Below, in pieces: positions 1-10,726 of a DNA stretch of 64,000 bases. Every line of letters begins with the position of its first letter. Positions within the stretch are counted from its first letter, which is position 1. A program made the position numbers and the translations under genes. Source of the DNA: Alphaproteobacteria bacterium (GTDB lineage Bacteria > Pseudomonadota > Alphaproteobacteria > Micropepsales > Micropepsaceae); the NCBI GenBank assembly GCA_947474645.1, contig CANJJD010000006.1, positions 1 through 64,000 of the forward strand. Direction: 5' to 3'. The notes under the pieces are model-generated. The model was not told where the DNA came from. It worked only from the letters and a program-made list of their open reading frames with translations, and ran no database searches.

Positions 1-145
1 ACTACAACACCGTCCGGCCGCACTCATCCCTGGGATATCGGCCACCCGCACCGCTGGCATTCAGCCCTGTCCCACCACCTCTGGATCAGGCGGCGGCGAT
101 GCAATAGTCTCTCTATGCCGGTGGTACAAAATATCCGTCAGGTCA
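1..145 (+). mobile_element. Right end of an IS3-family insertion sequence (partial)
   Basis: The first 107 bases encode the C-terminal tail of an IS3-type DDE transposase. They are followed by about 38 bases of non-coding DNA that run straight into the low-complexity gene downstream. Read inward from the presumed outer tip near position 145, the sequence begins TGACCTGACGGATA, and the 5'-TG start is typical of IS3-family terminal inverted repeats. The left end lies outside the window, so neither the matching inverted repeat nor a target duplication can be checked. The exact outer boundary (140 or 145) is an estimate. Confidence 0.75.
3..107 (+). CDS. IS3-family transposase OrfB, C-terminal fragment
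   Basis: Reading from base 3 gives a 34-residue tail that starts YNTVRPHSSLGYRPP and ends at TAG (105-107). The NxxRPHSSLGYxxP motif is the hallmark C-terminus of IS3-family integrase-type transposases (rve domain), just beyond the catalytic Glu of the DDE triad. The rest of the protein lies left of the window. In the full element this protein would catalyse cut-and-paste or copy-out transposition together with OrfA, usually through a programmed -1 frameshift. It is too short for a subgroup call, although the RPHSSLGY form is common in alphaproteobacterial elements. Confidence 0.85.
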   Translation, partial: YNTVRPHSSLGYRPPAPLAFSPVPPPLDQAAAMQ

Positions 146-188
146 GGCGACCGGCGGCACCTCGGCTTCGACCGCGTTCGGCGGCACC

Positions 189-2501
189 GTGGGCGACACT
201 TCGGCCACCGGTGGCGCCGGCGGCTTCGGCGGCAACGCCACGGGCGGCACCGCCGCCAATGGTGATGTCACAGCCAGCGGCACGGGCGGCGCGGGCGGCA
301 CGGGCTTCGGCACCGGCGGCACCAACACCAGCTCGTCGAACCCGACCATCGACTTCGCGCCCAACCTGACTGCGGCCGGCGGCTTTGGCGGCAATGCCAC
401 CAATGGCGATGTCTCCGCGACTGGCGGCACGGGCTTCGGCACCGGCGGCACCAACACTTCGTCGGCCACCGGCGGCACCGCCACCAACGGCAACGTCACC
501 GGCACCAACAGCCAGACGCAGGCCCAGACCACGGGCGACGTTTCGGCCCAGGGCGGCTTTGGCGGCAACGCCACGGGCGGCCTGGCCAACGCCACCAACG
601 GCGACGTCACCAGCAACTCGACCGCCACCGGCGGCACGGGCTTTGGCGGAAATGCCACCAACACCAACGACAATACGGCTCAGGGCGGCAACGCCACCAA
701 TGCCAATACGCTGGACAACAGCTCCCTCTCGACCGCCACCGGCGGTGCGGGCGGCAATGCCACCAATACCAACACCCTGGACAACAGCTCGCTCTCGACC
801 GCGACCGGCGGCACCGCCAACGCGACCGGCGGCAACTCGACCAACACCAACAACAACGCCAGCACCGCCAACGCCACGGGCGGCACCGCCAATGCGACCG
901 GCGGCACTGCCAACGCCAACGCGACCAACAACAACACCAGCAACAATACCAATACCAACACCAACACGGCCACCAGCGCCGCGACGGCGAATGCCGCGGC
1001 GGCGGCCACGGCGACCGGTTCGGGCGGCGGCACCGGCACCCCCGGCACCCCCGGCAACAACACCTTCAACATCAGCAATGCCCAGCAGCAGGCCCAGGCC
1101 CAGCAGCAGGCGCTGGTCAACAACAATAACAACGTCAACAACAACAACCAGACGCAGAACAACTTCAACAACAACAACCAGAACCAGAACCAGAACAACG
1201 TCAACAACAACAATCAGAACCAGAACCAGACGTTCAACAACAACCAGAACCAGAACCAGTTCTTCAACAACAACCAGAACCAGACCAACAACAACAACCA
1301 GAACCAGAACCAGAACCAGAACCAGCAGTTCAACAACAACCAGGTTCAGAACAACCAGAACTTCAACAACAACCAGAACTTCAACGCCAACAACAATTTC
1401 AACGCCAACCAGAACCTCTACGCGCCGAACAACAACAACTTCGCCACCGCCTATTCGAACTACGCCAACGCCGCGCCCTACGGCTACGCGACGGGCGCCG
1501 GCCAGGCTTATGGTCAGGCTTATGGTCAGGCTTCCGGCCAGGGCTACGGTCAGGGTTATGGCCAGGGTTATGGCCAAGGGTATGGCCAGGCTTATGGTCA
1601 GGCTTCCGGCCAAGGCTACGGTCAGGGTGCTGGCCAGGCCTATGGCTATACCGGCGGCAATGCGGTGCTGTCGGGCCAGGGTCCGGTCGGCGGTTACAGC
1701 GGCTACGGCGTCGGCGCCGGCCAGGGCACGGTCCAGGGCTACGGCCAGGCCAATGGCGCCGCCGGTGCCTATGGCTACTACGCCCCCGGTGGCGACTATG
1801 GCGCCTATGGTTATGCCCGTCCGGTTCTGCCGGGTGCGGTTCCCCCGCTTGCGGCTCCCACGGTTGTTGCCCAGGGCAGCGGCGCGGTGGTGGCGCAGGG
1901 CCGCGGTTATGCGGCCGGCAACCAGGTTGTCACGGCGGCGGGCGGCCAGTGCCGCTTCGTCGACACCACTGTCGTCAAGGCGATTCACGCGGTCTGCATG
2001 TCGGCGGATGGCCACCAGTTCCCCGCCGCGCACATGACCCCCGACTCCTGGATCAACTCCGGCTATGAGGGCGAAGTCGCCCGCTGCCTGCCGGGCTCGG
2101 CCCTGAAGGTGATGGTCGGTTCGGTGATGATGAGCAACGAAGGCATGGCCGTGTCGCTGGAAGACGCCCAGGTCCTGACCTGCGGCCCGGGCCAGGCGGT
2201 GCGCCACTCCAAGAACGGCATGCTGAAGTGTGCCGTCGCCGCCAAGGTCGCGGACTGCACCGAGCGCGACAACCTGCGCAAGTGGGGCACGGGCGACATG
2301 TTCTTCACCTATGTCACGCGGGTCTGCCTGGACCTGAAGCGCGAGATGGTGGGCGGCATGAGCCAGGTCAGCTCGTCCTACAGCTACCAGATGACCGCCG
2401 AGCAGCGGAACCTGGCGGCGGCGGCAGCCGCGGCCAAGGCCCGCGAACTGCAGCTGAACGGCATGAGCATGTCGGGCGGTGTCGGCCGCGGCGGCTACTA
2501 A
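189..2501 (+). CDS. Low-complexity Gly/Thr/Asn/Gln/Tyr-rich protein, probably 5'-truncated by the IS element
   Basis: No enzyme family is recognised. From 147 to about 1070 the protein is built of Gly-Gly-Thr/Asn-Ala-Thr repeats (GGTG, GGNAT, ATGG). From about 1080 to 1450 it is an Asn/Gln-rich tract (NNNQNQNQ units). From about 1490 to 1660 it is a GYGQ/AYGQ repeat. A more ordinary C-terminal domain (about 1945-2400) has six or so cysteines and looks folded, and an Ala-rich tail follows. The listed GTG start is only the first start codon in frame. The frame is open from 108, inside the IS end, and the repeats begin immediately beyond the IS tip, so the native N-terminus and signal peptide are probably missing. 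Synonymous codons vary and the whole frame is stop-free, so the repeats were selected as protein. It may be a surface, adhesive or matrix protein; this is inference. Confidence 0.6.
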   Translation: MGDTSATGGAGGFGGNATGGTAANGDVTASGTGGAGGTGFGTGGTNTSSSNPTIDFAPNLTAAGGFGGNATNGDVSATGGTGFGTGGTNTSSATGGTATNGNVTGTNSQTQAQTTGDVSAQGGFGGNATGGLANATNGDVTSNSTATGGTGFGGNATNTNDNTAQGGNATNANTLDNSSLSTATGGAGGNATNTNTLDNSSLSTATGGTANATGGNSTNTNNNASTANATGGTANATGGTANANATNNNTSNNTNTNTNTATSAATANAAAAATATGSGGGTGTPGTPGNNTFNISNAQQQAQAQQQALVNNNNNVNNNNQTQNNFNNNNQNQNQNNVNNNNQNQNQTFNNNQNQNQFFNNNQNQTNNNNQNQNQNQNQQFNNNQVQNNQNFNNNQNFNANNNFNANQNLYAPNNNNFATAYSNYANAAPYGYATGAGQAYGQAYGQASGQGYGQGYGQGYGQGYGQAYGQASGQGYGQGAGQAYGYTGGNAVLSGQGPVGGYSGYGVGAGQGTVQGYGQANGAAGAYGYYAPGGDYGAYGYARPVLPGAVPPLAAPTVVAQGSGAVVAQGRGYAAGNQVVTAAGGQCRFVDTTVVKAIHAVCMSADGHQFPAAHMTPDSWINSGYEGEVARCLPGSALKVMVGSVMMSNEGMAVSLEDAQVLTCGPGQAVRHSKNGMLKCAVAAKVADCTERDNLRKWGTGDMFFTYVTRVCLDLKREMVGGMSQVSSSYSYQMTAEQRNLAAAAAAAKARELQLNGMSMSGGVGRGGY

Positions 2502-2540
2502 ATCCAAGAATCCTCCGCCGCAAGGCGATGGATGGTCAGG

Positions 2541-2580
2541 AAAGGCGTCTCGCACTCGCGTGCGGGGCGCCTTTTCGTTT
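2541..2580 (+). terminator. Rho-independent terminator after the low-complexity gene
   Basis: A 15-bp stem (AAAGGCGTCTCGCAC pairing with GTGCGGGGCGCCTTT, with two G-U pairs) closes a TCGC tetraloop and is followed by TCGTTT. It lies 40 bases after the stop codon and separates that gene from sucC. Confidence 0.8.
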
Positions 2581-2682
2581 GTGGGGGATGGTTGGTCCGG
2601 GGGCGTTTTCGCCGCGTTGCAGAAGGGGTTTGCCCTGCTATTGTGCCGGGCGATTTCCACTCCCGTCTCAGGGGCTAACTCC

Positions 2683-3851
<1,169 letters not shown>

Positions 3852-3852
<1 letters not shown>

Positions 3853-4730
3853 TGTCCATCCTCGTCGACAAGAATACCAAGGTCATCTGCCAGGGCTTCA
3901 CCGGCAACCAGGGCACCTTCCATTCCGAACAGGCCATCGCTTACGGCACCAAGATGGTCGGCGGCACCACGCCCGGCAAGGGCGGCTCCACCCATCTGGG
4001 CCTGCCGGTGTTCGACACGGTGCGCGAGGCCAAGGAAAAGGTCGGCGCCGACGCATCGGCCATCTATGTCCCCCCGCCTTTCGCGGCCGACGCCATCCTG
4101 GAAGCGATCGATGCGGAGATTCCGCTGATCGTTTGCATTACCGAGGGCATCCCGGTGCTGGACATGGTCAAGGTCAAGCGCGCCCTCTCCGGCTCCAAGT
4201 CGCGGCTGATCGGGCCCAACTGCCCCGGCGTGATCACGCCCGGCGAATGCAAGATCGGCATCATGCCCGGCCATATCCACAAGCGCGGCAGCGTCGGCAT
4301 CGTCTCGCGCTCCGGCACCCTGACCTATGAGGCCGTGTTTCAGACCACCATAGTGGGCCTGGGCCAGACAACTTGCGTCGGCATCGGCGGCGATCCGGTC
4401 AAGGGCACCGAGCATCTGGAAGTGCTCGAGATGCTGCTGGCCGATCCGGAAACCAAGTCCATCATCATGATCGGCGAGATCGGCGGCACCGCCGAGGAAG
4501 ACGCCGCCGAGTTCGTCAAGCGCTCCAAGGTGAAAAAGCCCATGGTCGGCTTCATCGCCGGCGTCACCGCCCCGCCGGGCCGCCGCATGGGCCATGCCGG
4601 CGCCATCATTTCGGGCGGCAAGGGCGGCGCCGACAGCAAGATCGAGGCGATGAAGGCGGCGGGCATCCGCGTCTCGCCCAACCCGGCCGCGCTGGGCACC
4701 ACCCTGATGGACCTGCTGAACGGCAAGTAG
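3852..4730 (+). CDS. sucD: Succinyl-CoA synthetase, alpha subunit
   Basis: It is the CoA-binding, phosphohistidine-carrying subunit of succinyl-CoA synthetase. The 292-residue product has the Rossmann CoA-binding start ([18 protein letters not shown]) and the catalytic-histidine segment [14 protein letters not shown] near residue 248. Length matches the family (about 290). The start overlaps the sucC stop by one base. A weak hairpin (GGACATGCGCC/GGCGTGTCC, about 4755-4777) follows the stop and may end or attenuate the sucCD transcript before odhA. Confidence 0.98.
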
Positions 4731-4935
4731 CTGCCCAATCCTTGGGCTGTTTGGGGACATGCGCCTTTGGCGTGTCCGCACCCCTGTTTTTGCCGTGCAA
4801 ATGCGGGGAATTGAGCCCATCTTAACGATATTCTGCGTTGAATCGCCTCGGAGAAGGCGTTACCACCCGACGCATTAGGCGAGGCGCCACCCAGGACGGG
4901 GCAAAGCCCAACAAGCGGCCCCATAAGCGTTTGAA
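4731..4935 (+). other. sucD-sucA intergenic leader with nested hairpin
   Basis: This is 205 bases without a gene. Just after sucD there is a hairpin near 4755-4777 followed, about ten bases on, by GTTTTTG. Nearer sucA, CGCCTCG (4844-4850) is exactly complementary to CGAGGCG (4880-4886), and inside that loop GCGT (4857-4860) pairs with ACGC (4870-4873). This gives a compact nested stem about 50 bases before the sucA ATG. No known riboswitch class was recognised. A separate odhA promoter or leader is possible. Confidence 0.35.
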
Positions 4936-7896
4936 ATGACAGAACAATCTCCCTCTGATCGCCTGAACCGCGCCTCCAACGACATTTTCCAGGCGACCTC
5001 GTTCCTCAACGGCACCAACGCCGCTTTTGTGGAGCAGATGTACGCCGCCTGGCTGGCCAATCCTTCAAGCGTGGACGAAGGCTGGCAGAACTATTTCTCG
5101 CAGCTTGGCGAACAGGGCCTGTCCCCCACCCAGCTTGGCCGCGGTCCCGCCTGGAAGCGCGATGCCAAACCCGAATTTGCCAATGGCGACCTGATCGCCG
5201 CCCTCACCGGCCAGGACCCGCCTTCGCCGAAGGCTCCGGCGGGCAAGCCCGCCAAGGGTGCTGCTGCCCCGCCGGCCGGTGACACCACCGAAGCCGCCAA
5301 GCATTCCATCCATGCCGTCCAGATGATCCGCGCCTATCGCATGATCGGGCATCTGGAAGCCGATCTCGATCCGCTGGGCATCACGCCCAAGACGCCGCAA
5401 GCGACCCTGGATCCGGCCCAGTACAAGTTCGAAGGCGCCACGCTCGATGTGCCCGTCTATGTCGACGGCATCCTGGGGATTCAGACCGCCACGCCGCGCC
5501 AGCTTCTGGAAAAACTGCGCGCCATCTATTGCGGCCGCATCGGCTATGAATTCATGCACATCAACGATGCGGAGCAGAAAGTCTGGCTGCAGCGCCGCAT
5601 CGAGGGCGATGCCGTCAACTTCACGCCCGAAGGCAAGAAGGGCATCCTCAACAAGCTGATCGAGGCGGAAGGCTTTGAGAAATTTTCCTCCAACCGTTTT
5701 GTCGGCACCAAGCGTTTCGGCCTGGACGGCGGCGAGGCCACCATCCCCGCGCTGGAACAGATCATCAAGCGCGGCGGCCAGTTGGGCGTGTCCGAGATCG
5801 TGATGGGCATGGCCCATCGCGGCCGCCTGAACGTGCTGGTCAATGTGATGGGCAAGCCCTATCGCCAGTTGTTCCATGAATTCCAGGGCGGCAGCGCCAA
5901 CCCTTCCGACGTGGAAGGCTCCGGCGACGTCAAGTATCACCTGGGCGCCTCTTCCGACCGCGAGTTCGACGGCCAGAAGGTCCATCTGTCGCTGACCCCC
6001 AATCCCTCCCACCTGGAGATCGTCAATCCGGTGGTACTGGGCAAGGCGCGCGCCAAGCAGTGGCAGTTGCGCGACATCGACGCCCGCACCAGCGTGCTGC
6101 CGATCCTGATCCATGGTGACGCGGCGTTCGCGGGCCAGGGCGTGGTGGCCGAATGCTTTGCCATGTCGGGCATCAAGGGCTTCCGCACCGGCGGCACCCT
6201 GCATTTCGTCATCAACAACCAGATCGGCTTCACCACCGCGCCGATGTTCTCGCGCTCCTCGCCTTATTGCACCGACATCGCCTTGATGGTGCAGGCGCCG
6301 ATCTTCCATGTGAATGGCGACGATCCCGAGGCTGTGGTGCATGCCACCCGCATCGCCATCGAGTTCCGCCAGAAGTTCAAGAAGGACGTGGTGCTCGACA
6401 TGATCTGCTATCGCAGGTTCGGGCATAACGAGAGCGACGAGCCCAGCTTCACCCAGCCGCAGATGTACCGGGTGATCAAGGACCATCCGCCGGTCTTGCA
6501 GCTTTATTCCAGCAAGCTGGTCAAGGAAGGCACCTTGAGCCAGGCGGAAGCCGATGGCATGCAGGCCGAGTTCAACAAGCGGCTGGACGAGGAATTCAAC
6601 GCCTCCAAGAGCCACCTGCCCAACCGGGCCGACTGGCTGGATGGACGCTGGCAGGGCCTGGAACGGGCCCCCAAGAACAGCGACCGGCGCGGCGAAACAT
6701 CCGTCAGCGAAGACGAACTAAGGCTGGTCGGCAAGGCCCTGAGCACGCCGCCCGCCAATTTCACCCTGCACAAGACCATCACGCGCCTGTTGGAAACAAA
6801 GGCCAAGATGTTCGAGACCGGCGAAGGCTTCGACTGGGCGACCTGCGAAGCGCTGGCGCTGGGCACCCTGCTGGACGACGGCTTCTATGTCCGGTTTTCG
6901 GGCCAGGATTCCCAGCGCGGCACCTTCAGCCAGCGCCATGCCGCACTGGTAGACCAGCAGACCGAGGAACGCTATTTCCCGCTGCAGCACATCTCCAAGG
7001 ACCAGGGCTGCTTCGAGATCATCGACAGCCTGCTGTCGGAAGAAGCGGTGCTGGGTTTTGAATATGGCTATTCCACCGCCGAGCCCAAGGCTTTGGTGTT
7101 GTGGGAAGCCCAGTTCGGCGACTTCGCCAACGGCGCGCAAGTGGTGATGGACCAGTTCATCGCCTCGGGCGAAATGAAGTGGCTACGCATGTCGGGTCTG
7201 ACCCTGCTTCTGCCGCACGGCTATGAAGGCCAGGGCCCGGAACATTCCAGCGCCCGGCTGGAGCGTTACCTGCAGCTTTGCGCCCAGGACAATATGCAGG
7301 TCTGCGTGCCCACCACCCCGGCCAATTATTTCCACATCCTGCGCCGCCAGATGCACCGCAGTTTCAGGAAGCCCCTGATCGTGCTGACACCCAAGTCGCT
7401 GCTGCGCCACAAAAAGTGCACCAGCTTCATCAGCGACATGACGGCGGGCACCTCGTTCCATCGCGTGCTGCGCGACCAGGCCGAGGTCGTGCCGGGCGCC
7501 ACCACCATCCAGCTCGTGCCCGACCATGAGATCAAGCGCGTGATCCTGTGCACCGGCAAGGTCTATTTCGACCTGATGGACGAGCGCGAGAAGCGCGGCG
7601 AGAACCGCATCCAGATCCTGCGCCTCGAACAGCTCTATCCCTTCCCGGAAAATGTGCTGGCCCAGGAACTGAACCGCTTCCCCAAGGCCGAGCTGGTCTG
7701 GTGCCAGGAAGAGCCGAAGAACCAGGGCGCCTGGAGCTTCGTCAAGGAACGCATCGAGGACACCGTGGCCAAGCTGGGCGGCAATGCCCGTCCGCGCTAC
7801 ACCGGCCGTCCCGAATATGCCTCCACCGCCGCCGGCCTGATGAAGCAGCATTTGTCCGAACTCGCCGCCTTCCTCAACGACGCCCTTTCTCTTTGA
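4936..7896 (+). CDS. sucA: 2-oxoglutarate dehydrogenase E1 component
   Basis: It is the thiamine-diphosphate-dependent decarboxylase of the 2-oxoglutarate dehydrogenase complex. The 986-residue product has the typical N-terminal helix for docking E2 ([18 protein letters not shown]). It then has the E1 core: [11 protein letters not shown] near residue 290, [10 protein letters not shown] near 393, the ThDP/Mg segment around GDDPEAV near 460, and GHNESDEP near 496. The transketolase-like pyrimidine domain and C-terminal domain follow. Length agrees with other alphaproteobacterial OdhA proteins. It is ten bases upstream of odhB and surely cotranscribed with it. Confidence 0.98.
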   Translation: MTEQSPSDRLNRASNDIFQATSFLNGTNAAFVEQMYAAWLANPSSVDEGWQNYFSQLGEQGLSPTQLGRGPAWKRDAKPEFANGDLIAALTGQDPPSPKAPAGKPAKGAAAPPAGDTTEAAKHSIHAVQMIRAYRMIGHLEADLDPLGITPKTPQATLDPAQYKFEGATLDVPVYVDGILGIQTATPRQLLEKLRAIYCGRIGYEFMHINDAEQKVWLQRRIEGDAVNFTPEGKKGILNKLIEAEGFEKFSSNRFVGTKRFGLDGGEATIPALEQIIKRGGQLGVSEIVMGMAHRGRLNVLVNVMGKPYRQLFHEFQGGSANPSDVEGSGDVKYHLGASSDREFDGQKVHLSLTPNPSHLEIVNPVVLGKARAKQWQLRDIDARTSVLPILIHGDAAFAGQGVVAECFAMSGIKGFRTGGTLHFVINNQIGFTTAPMFSRSSPYCTDIALMVQAPIFHVNGDDPEAVVHATRIAIEFRQKFKKDVVLDMICYRRFGHNESDEPSFTQPQMYRVIKDHPPVLQLYSSKLVKEGTLSQAEADGMQAEFNKRLDEEFNASKSHLPNRADWLDGRWQGLERAPKNSDRRGETSVSEDELRLVGKALSTPPANFTLHKTITRLLETKAKMFETGEGFDWATCEALALGTLLDDGFYVRFSGQDSQRGTFSQRHAALVDQQTEERYFPLQHISKDQGCFEIIDSLLSEEAVLGFEYGYSTAEPKALVLWEAQFGDFANGAQVVMDQFIASGEMKWLRMSGLTLLLPHGYEGQGPEHSSARLERYLQLCAQDNMQVCVPTTPANYFHILRRQMHRSFRKPLIVLTPKSLLRHKKCTSFISDMTAGTSFHRVLRDQAEVVPGATTIQLVPDHEIKRVILCTGKVYFDLMDEREKRGENRIQILRLEQLYPFPENVLAQELNRFPKAELVWCQEEPKNQGAWSFVKERIEDTVAKLGGNARPRYTGRPEYASTAAGLMKQHLSELAAFLNDALSL

Positions 7897-7906
7897 AAGC
7901 CCAGCC

Positions 7907-9115
7907 ATGACCGTCGAAATCAAAGTCCCAGCCATGGGCGAGTCCGTAACCGAAGCCACCATCTCCAAATGGTTCAAGAAGGAGGGTGAATCGGTGAAGC
8001 GGGACGAACCGCTGCTGGAACTGGAAACCGACAAGGTGACGGTGGAAGTGCCCTCGCCCGCCGACGGGTCCATTGAGTCCATCACCGCCCAGGCCGGAAG
8101 TACCGTCGCGGTCGGCGCCTTGCTGGGCGCCATTGCCGAAGGCAAGTCGGGCTCCGCGCCCGCGCCCAAGGCGGCAGCTCCGAAAGCCGAAGCCCCCAAG
8201 CCTGCCGCCCCTGCGCCGGCCGCTGCGAAAACAGATGCCCCCGCCATGCCTTCGGCCAAGCGCATTTCCGAAGAATCCGGCATCGCCGTGTCCTCCGTCG
8301 CCGGTACCGGCAAGGACGGCCGCGTCACCAAGGGCGACATGCTGGGCGCCCTGGCCTCGCGCGCGTCTGCTCCCGCCCCGGCGGCCGCAGCGCCCACAGG
8401 CCCCCGCAGCAACGAAGCGCGCGAAGAACGCGTCGCCATGACCCGGCTGCGCAAGACCATCGCGCTCCGCCTCAAGGAATCCCAGAACACCGCGGCCATG
8501 CTGACCACCTTCAACGAGGTGGACATGACGGCGGTGATGGGCCTGCGCGCCACCTACAAGGAAACCTTCGAGAAAAAGCATGGCGTGAAGATGGGCTTCA
8601 TGGGCTTCTTCACCAAGGCCGTCGTCGCGGCGCTGAAGGAATTGCCCAGCATCAATGCCGAGATCGAAGGCGACAACATCGTCTACAAGAATTACTACGA
8701 CATCGGCATCGCGGTCTCGACCGAGCGCGGGCTGGTGGTGCCGGTGGTGCGCGACGCCGATCACCTGTCGCTGGCCGGCATCGAAAAGGCCATCAATGAT
8801 TTCGGCACCCGCGCCCGCGACAACAAGCTGAAGCTGGAAGAGCTGCAGGGCGGCACCTTCTCCATCACCAATGGCGGGGTGTTCGGCTCGCTGATGTCCA
8901 CCCCCATCCTGAATTCGCCCCAGTCGGGCATCCTGGGCATGCACAAGATCCAGCCCCGTCCCATGGCGGTGGGTGACAAGATCGAAATCCGCCCCATGAT
9001 GTACCTGGCCCTGTCCTATGATCACCGCATCGTGGACGGCCGCGAGGCGGTGACCTTCCTGGTCAAGGTCAAGGACAACCTGGAAGACCCGCAGCGCCTG
9101 CTGCTCGAAATCTGA
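7907..9115 (+). CDS. sucB: Dihydrolipoyllysine succinyltransferase (E2 of 2-oxoglutarate dehydrogenase)
   Basis: It transfers the succinyl group from lipoate to CoA. The 402-residue product has one N-terminal lipoyl domain with the modified Lys in ETDKVTVEV (about residue 42), an Ala/Pro-rich linker, and a peripheral-subunit-binding domain ([15 protein letters not shown], about 118-150). The C-terminal catalytic domain contains [13 protein letters not shown] (catalytic His near 372). One lipoyl domain is the usual OdhB arrangement. A strong terminator follows directly, so the E3 gene (lpd) is not in this operon. Confidence 0.98.
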   Translation: MTVEIKVPAMGESVTEATISKWFKKEGESVKRDEPLLELETDKVTVEVPSPADGSIESITAQAGSTVAVGALLGAIAEGKSGSAPAPKAAAPKAEAPKPAAPAPAAAKTDAPAMPSAKRISEESGIAVSSVAGTGKDGRVTKGDMLGALASRASAPAPAAAAPTGPRSNEAREERVAMTRLRKTIALRLKESQNTAAMLTTFNEVDMTAVMGLRATYKETFEKKHGVKMGFMGFFTKAVVAALKELPSINAEIEGDNIVYKNYYDIGIAVSTERGLVVPVVRDADHLSLAGIEKAINDFGTRARDNKLKLEELQGGTFSITNGGVFGSLMSTPILNSPQSGILGMHKIQPRPMAVGDKIEIRPMMYLALSYDHRIVDGREAVTFLVKVKDNLEDPQRLLLEI

Positions 9116-9116
9116 C

Positions 9117-9146
9117 AAAAAGGCGGCCTTCGAGCCGCCTTTTTTA
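9117..9146 (+). terminator. Rho-independent terminator after odhB
   Basis: AGGCGGC (9121-9127), a six-base loop and GCCGCCT (9134-9140) are flanked by A's on the left and a T tract on the right. It begins right after the odhB stop codon. The symmetric A/T flanks would let it work in both directions. Confidence 0.9.
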
Positions 9147-9213
9147 TTGGCCAGGCTTGTCGGGACAGGGCGGGTTCCATCGTCCTTGAGAGACAAACCA
9201 CGGGAGAATAGCC

Positions 9214-9567
9214 ATGGCCTATGTTGACGGTTTTGTGATCGCGGTTCCGAAAGACAAGCTCGATGCCTACAGGGCCATGAGCGAAAAGTGCCGGCCCATC
9301 TGGAAGGAATTCGGCGCCCTCGATTATGTCGAATGCGTCGGCGACGACGTGCCCTATGGCACACTCACCTCGTTTCCCCGCGCCGTGCAGGCCAAGGAAG
9401 ACGAAGTGGTGGTCTTTGCCTGGATCACCTATCCGTCGAAAGAAGTTCGCGATTCCTGCAACAAGAAGGTGATGGAAGATCCCCGCCTGCACGGCATGGA
9501 CAAGGACATGCCGTTTGACGGCAAGCGCATGATCTATGGTGGATTCAAGCCCTTCCTGGGGCTCTAG
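9214..9567 (+). CDS. DUF1428 family protein (YbaA-like)
   Basis: The 117-residue cytosolic protein has the pattern of the DUF1428 family. It starts MAYVDGFVIAVPKDKLDAY, has an internal ECVGDDVPYG, and ends with KRMIYGGFKPFLGL. The fold is a dimeric alpha-beta barrel and the biochemical role is unknown. A ribosome-binding site (ACGGGAG) precedes the ATG by about eight bases. It stands alone, and its stop codon overlaps the end of the convergent fliX gene by four bases. Confidence 0.9.
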   Translation: MAYVDGFVIAVPKDKLDAYRAMSEKCRPIWKEFGALDYVECVGDDVPYGTLTSFPRAVQAKEDEVVVFAWITYPSKEVRDSCNKKVMEDPRLHGMDKDMPFDGKRMIYGGFKPFLGL

Positions 9568-9989
9568 GCGACGCGCTGGTCGAGCTGTTCCAGCTTCGCC
9601 AGCTCGACATGCGCGCGCAGTTCGATCTGGTCGAGCACGTCCTGAAGCTTGGGATCGGCAAAGGCTTCGTGGCGGCGGGTGACCGCGGCGGCCAGCTTGT
9701 TCAAGGTGGCGCGGGGAATGCCGCCGGCCAGGAGGCCGTCGCGCACCGAATCCAGCAGATCCAGCAACTGTTCGCCATGGGCGGCGGCCTTGGCTTTGCC
9801 TTGCGTGGAATCGTCCATGCCCTGCAGCATCAAGATGGAATCCAGCGCCGCGATGGGGCCGGGTCCGGCCACGATCTGGCCATGGCTTTCCGGCGCATCC
9901 GACACGGCAAAGCCTGAACCAGGAGCGCCCGAAGGCGCCTTGCGCTTGATGGCCTGCGTCTCGACGCGGCCGGGTCCTTTGATTTCCAT
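9564..9989 (-). CDS. fliX: FliX-like flagellar assembly regulator
   Basis: The 141-residue protein starts MEIKGPGRV, has a low-complexity N-terminal half with a GSGFAV segment, and a helical C-terminal half (LLDLLDSVRDGLLAGGIPRATL, then DPKLQDVLDQIELRAHVELAKL, given here as separate motifs). The family profile of FliX is a short GF-type N-terminal segment followed by this C-terminal helix pair. In Caulobacter FliX partners with the sigma-54 activator FlbD to couple class II flagellar assembly to class III/IV transcription. The upstream ATG at 10019 is less likely because the MEIKG start matches the family. No other flagellar gene is in the window; usually fliX sits beside flgI. Confidence 0.75.
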   Translation of the reverse strand: MEIKGPGRVETQAIKRKAPSGAPGSGFAVSDAPESHGQIVAGPGPIAALDSILMLQGMDDSTQGKAKAAAHGEQLLDLLDSVRDGLLAGGIPRATLNKLAAAVTRRHEAFADPKLQDVLDQIELRAHVELAKLEQLDQRVA

Positions 9990-10143
9990 GGGATTTGTCC
10001 CACTGCGACACACCAGCATCCCTCATCATGGTTAAGGAAGGGTTATCCGTGCCTTCTTGCGCCGCTTTGCGGCCCAAAACCCGCGCCCAGGCTGGCATGC
10101 GGCTTGAAGGAGTATGATCGACATTCCAAGGAGAGGATTGCCC

Positions 10144-10560
10144 ATGCATGGCGATCGCAGAATATCGTTGACGATTATGCTGGTGGTGGCGTTGCTCACC
10201 CTGGCCGGCGTGGCTTACTGGAAGCTGTTCGCCAAACCGGAAATCGGTCCCTATGGCGCCATCGCCATGTCGGACACCTCGCTGACCTATGGCGGGGCCT
10301 GGGGCTATCCCAACCCGCTGGCCGCCTACAAGCGCAGCCTGGCGGAATGCAACAAGGCCTCGAACACCAAGGATTGCGTGGTCAAGGTCACCTTGAAGGA
10401 CAATTGCGGCGCGCTGGCGATCAGCGTCGCGCACAATGCCTCCTTCCTGGTGCAGGGCCGCGACCAGGTCACCGCCACCGCCACCGCCATGGACCAGTGC
10501 CAGGCCACCGGCGCCAGCGACTGTTCGATTCACGAGAATATCTGTTCTTCGAATTCGTAA
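10144..10560 (+). CDS. DUF4189-like secreted or membrane-anchored protein
   Basis: The 138-residue protein has a single N-terminal hydrophobic helix (TIMLVVALLTLAGVAYW) that may be an anchor or signal. A periplasmic domain follows with a Cys-rich pattern: LAECNK, KDCVVKV, DNCGALAIS, MDQCQA, SDCSIHENIC. Repeated 'A...AxxxC...C' spacing and an AI(S) core fit DUF4189-type small secreted proteins. ATG 10144 is preferred over 10114 because AAGGAGAGG sits eight bases upstream of it. Function unknown. A terminator follows. Confidence 0.7.
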   Translation: MHGDRRISLTIMLVVALLTLAGVAYWKLFAKPEIGPYGAIAMSDTSLTYGGAWGYPNPLAAYKRSLAECNKASNTKDCVVKVTLKDNCGALAISVAHNASFLVQGRDQVTATATAMDQCQATGASDCSIHENICSSNS

Positions 10561-10588
10561 GCCCGTTCCCCTGGCTTACGCCTAACTG

Positions 10589-10626
10589 AGGCACATGCGG
10601 CACCGCCGCCTGTGCCTTTTTCTTTT
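10589..10626 (+). terminator. Rho-independent terminator
   Basis: AGGCACA (10589-10595) pairs with TGTGCCT (10611-10617), with a GC-rich 15-base loop that can fold further, followed by TTTTCTTTT. It lies 28 bases after the DUF4189-like gene. Confidence 0.8.
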
Positions 10627-10700
10627 CCCCCTCTTGCGCGTAGCGCATCAGAGGGGGAGGTGCCGTAGCATCGCTTGCGATGCGAAGGCGGAGGGGGTGA
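10627..10700. repeat. Palindromic intergenic element (two nested hairpins)
   Basis: CCCCCTCT (10627-10634) is exactly complementary to AGAGGGGG (10650-10657), and inside them TGCGC pairs with GCGCA. Beside this, GCATCGC (10668-10674) pairs with GCGATGC (10677-10683), and GAGGGGGT closes the element. The same CCCCCTC...GAGGGGG architecture around a short variable palindrome is common as an intergenic repeat in alphaproteobacteria. Only one copy is in this window. Confidence 0.55.
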
Positions 10701-10726
10701 GAAATTAAGTCAGGCGCGATGACCCT

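Noticed and set aside
1490-1660. Regular short repeats that could suggest a CRISPR or minisatellite
   Set aside because: The repeat unit is 12-18 bases in phase with codons, encodes GYGQ/AYGQ and has no spacers of CRISPR size. It is part of the protein.
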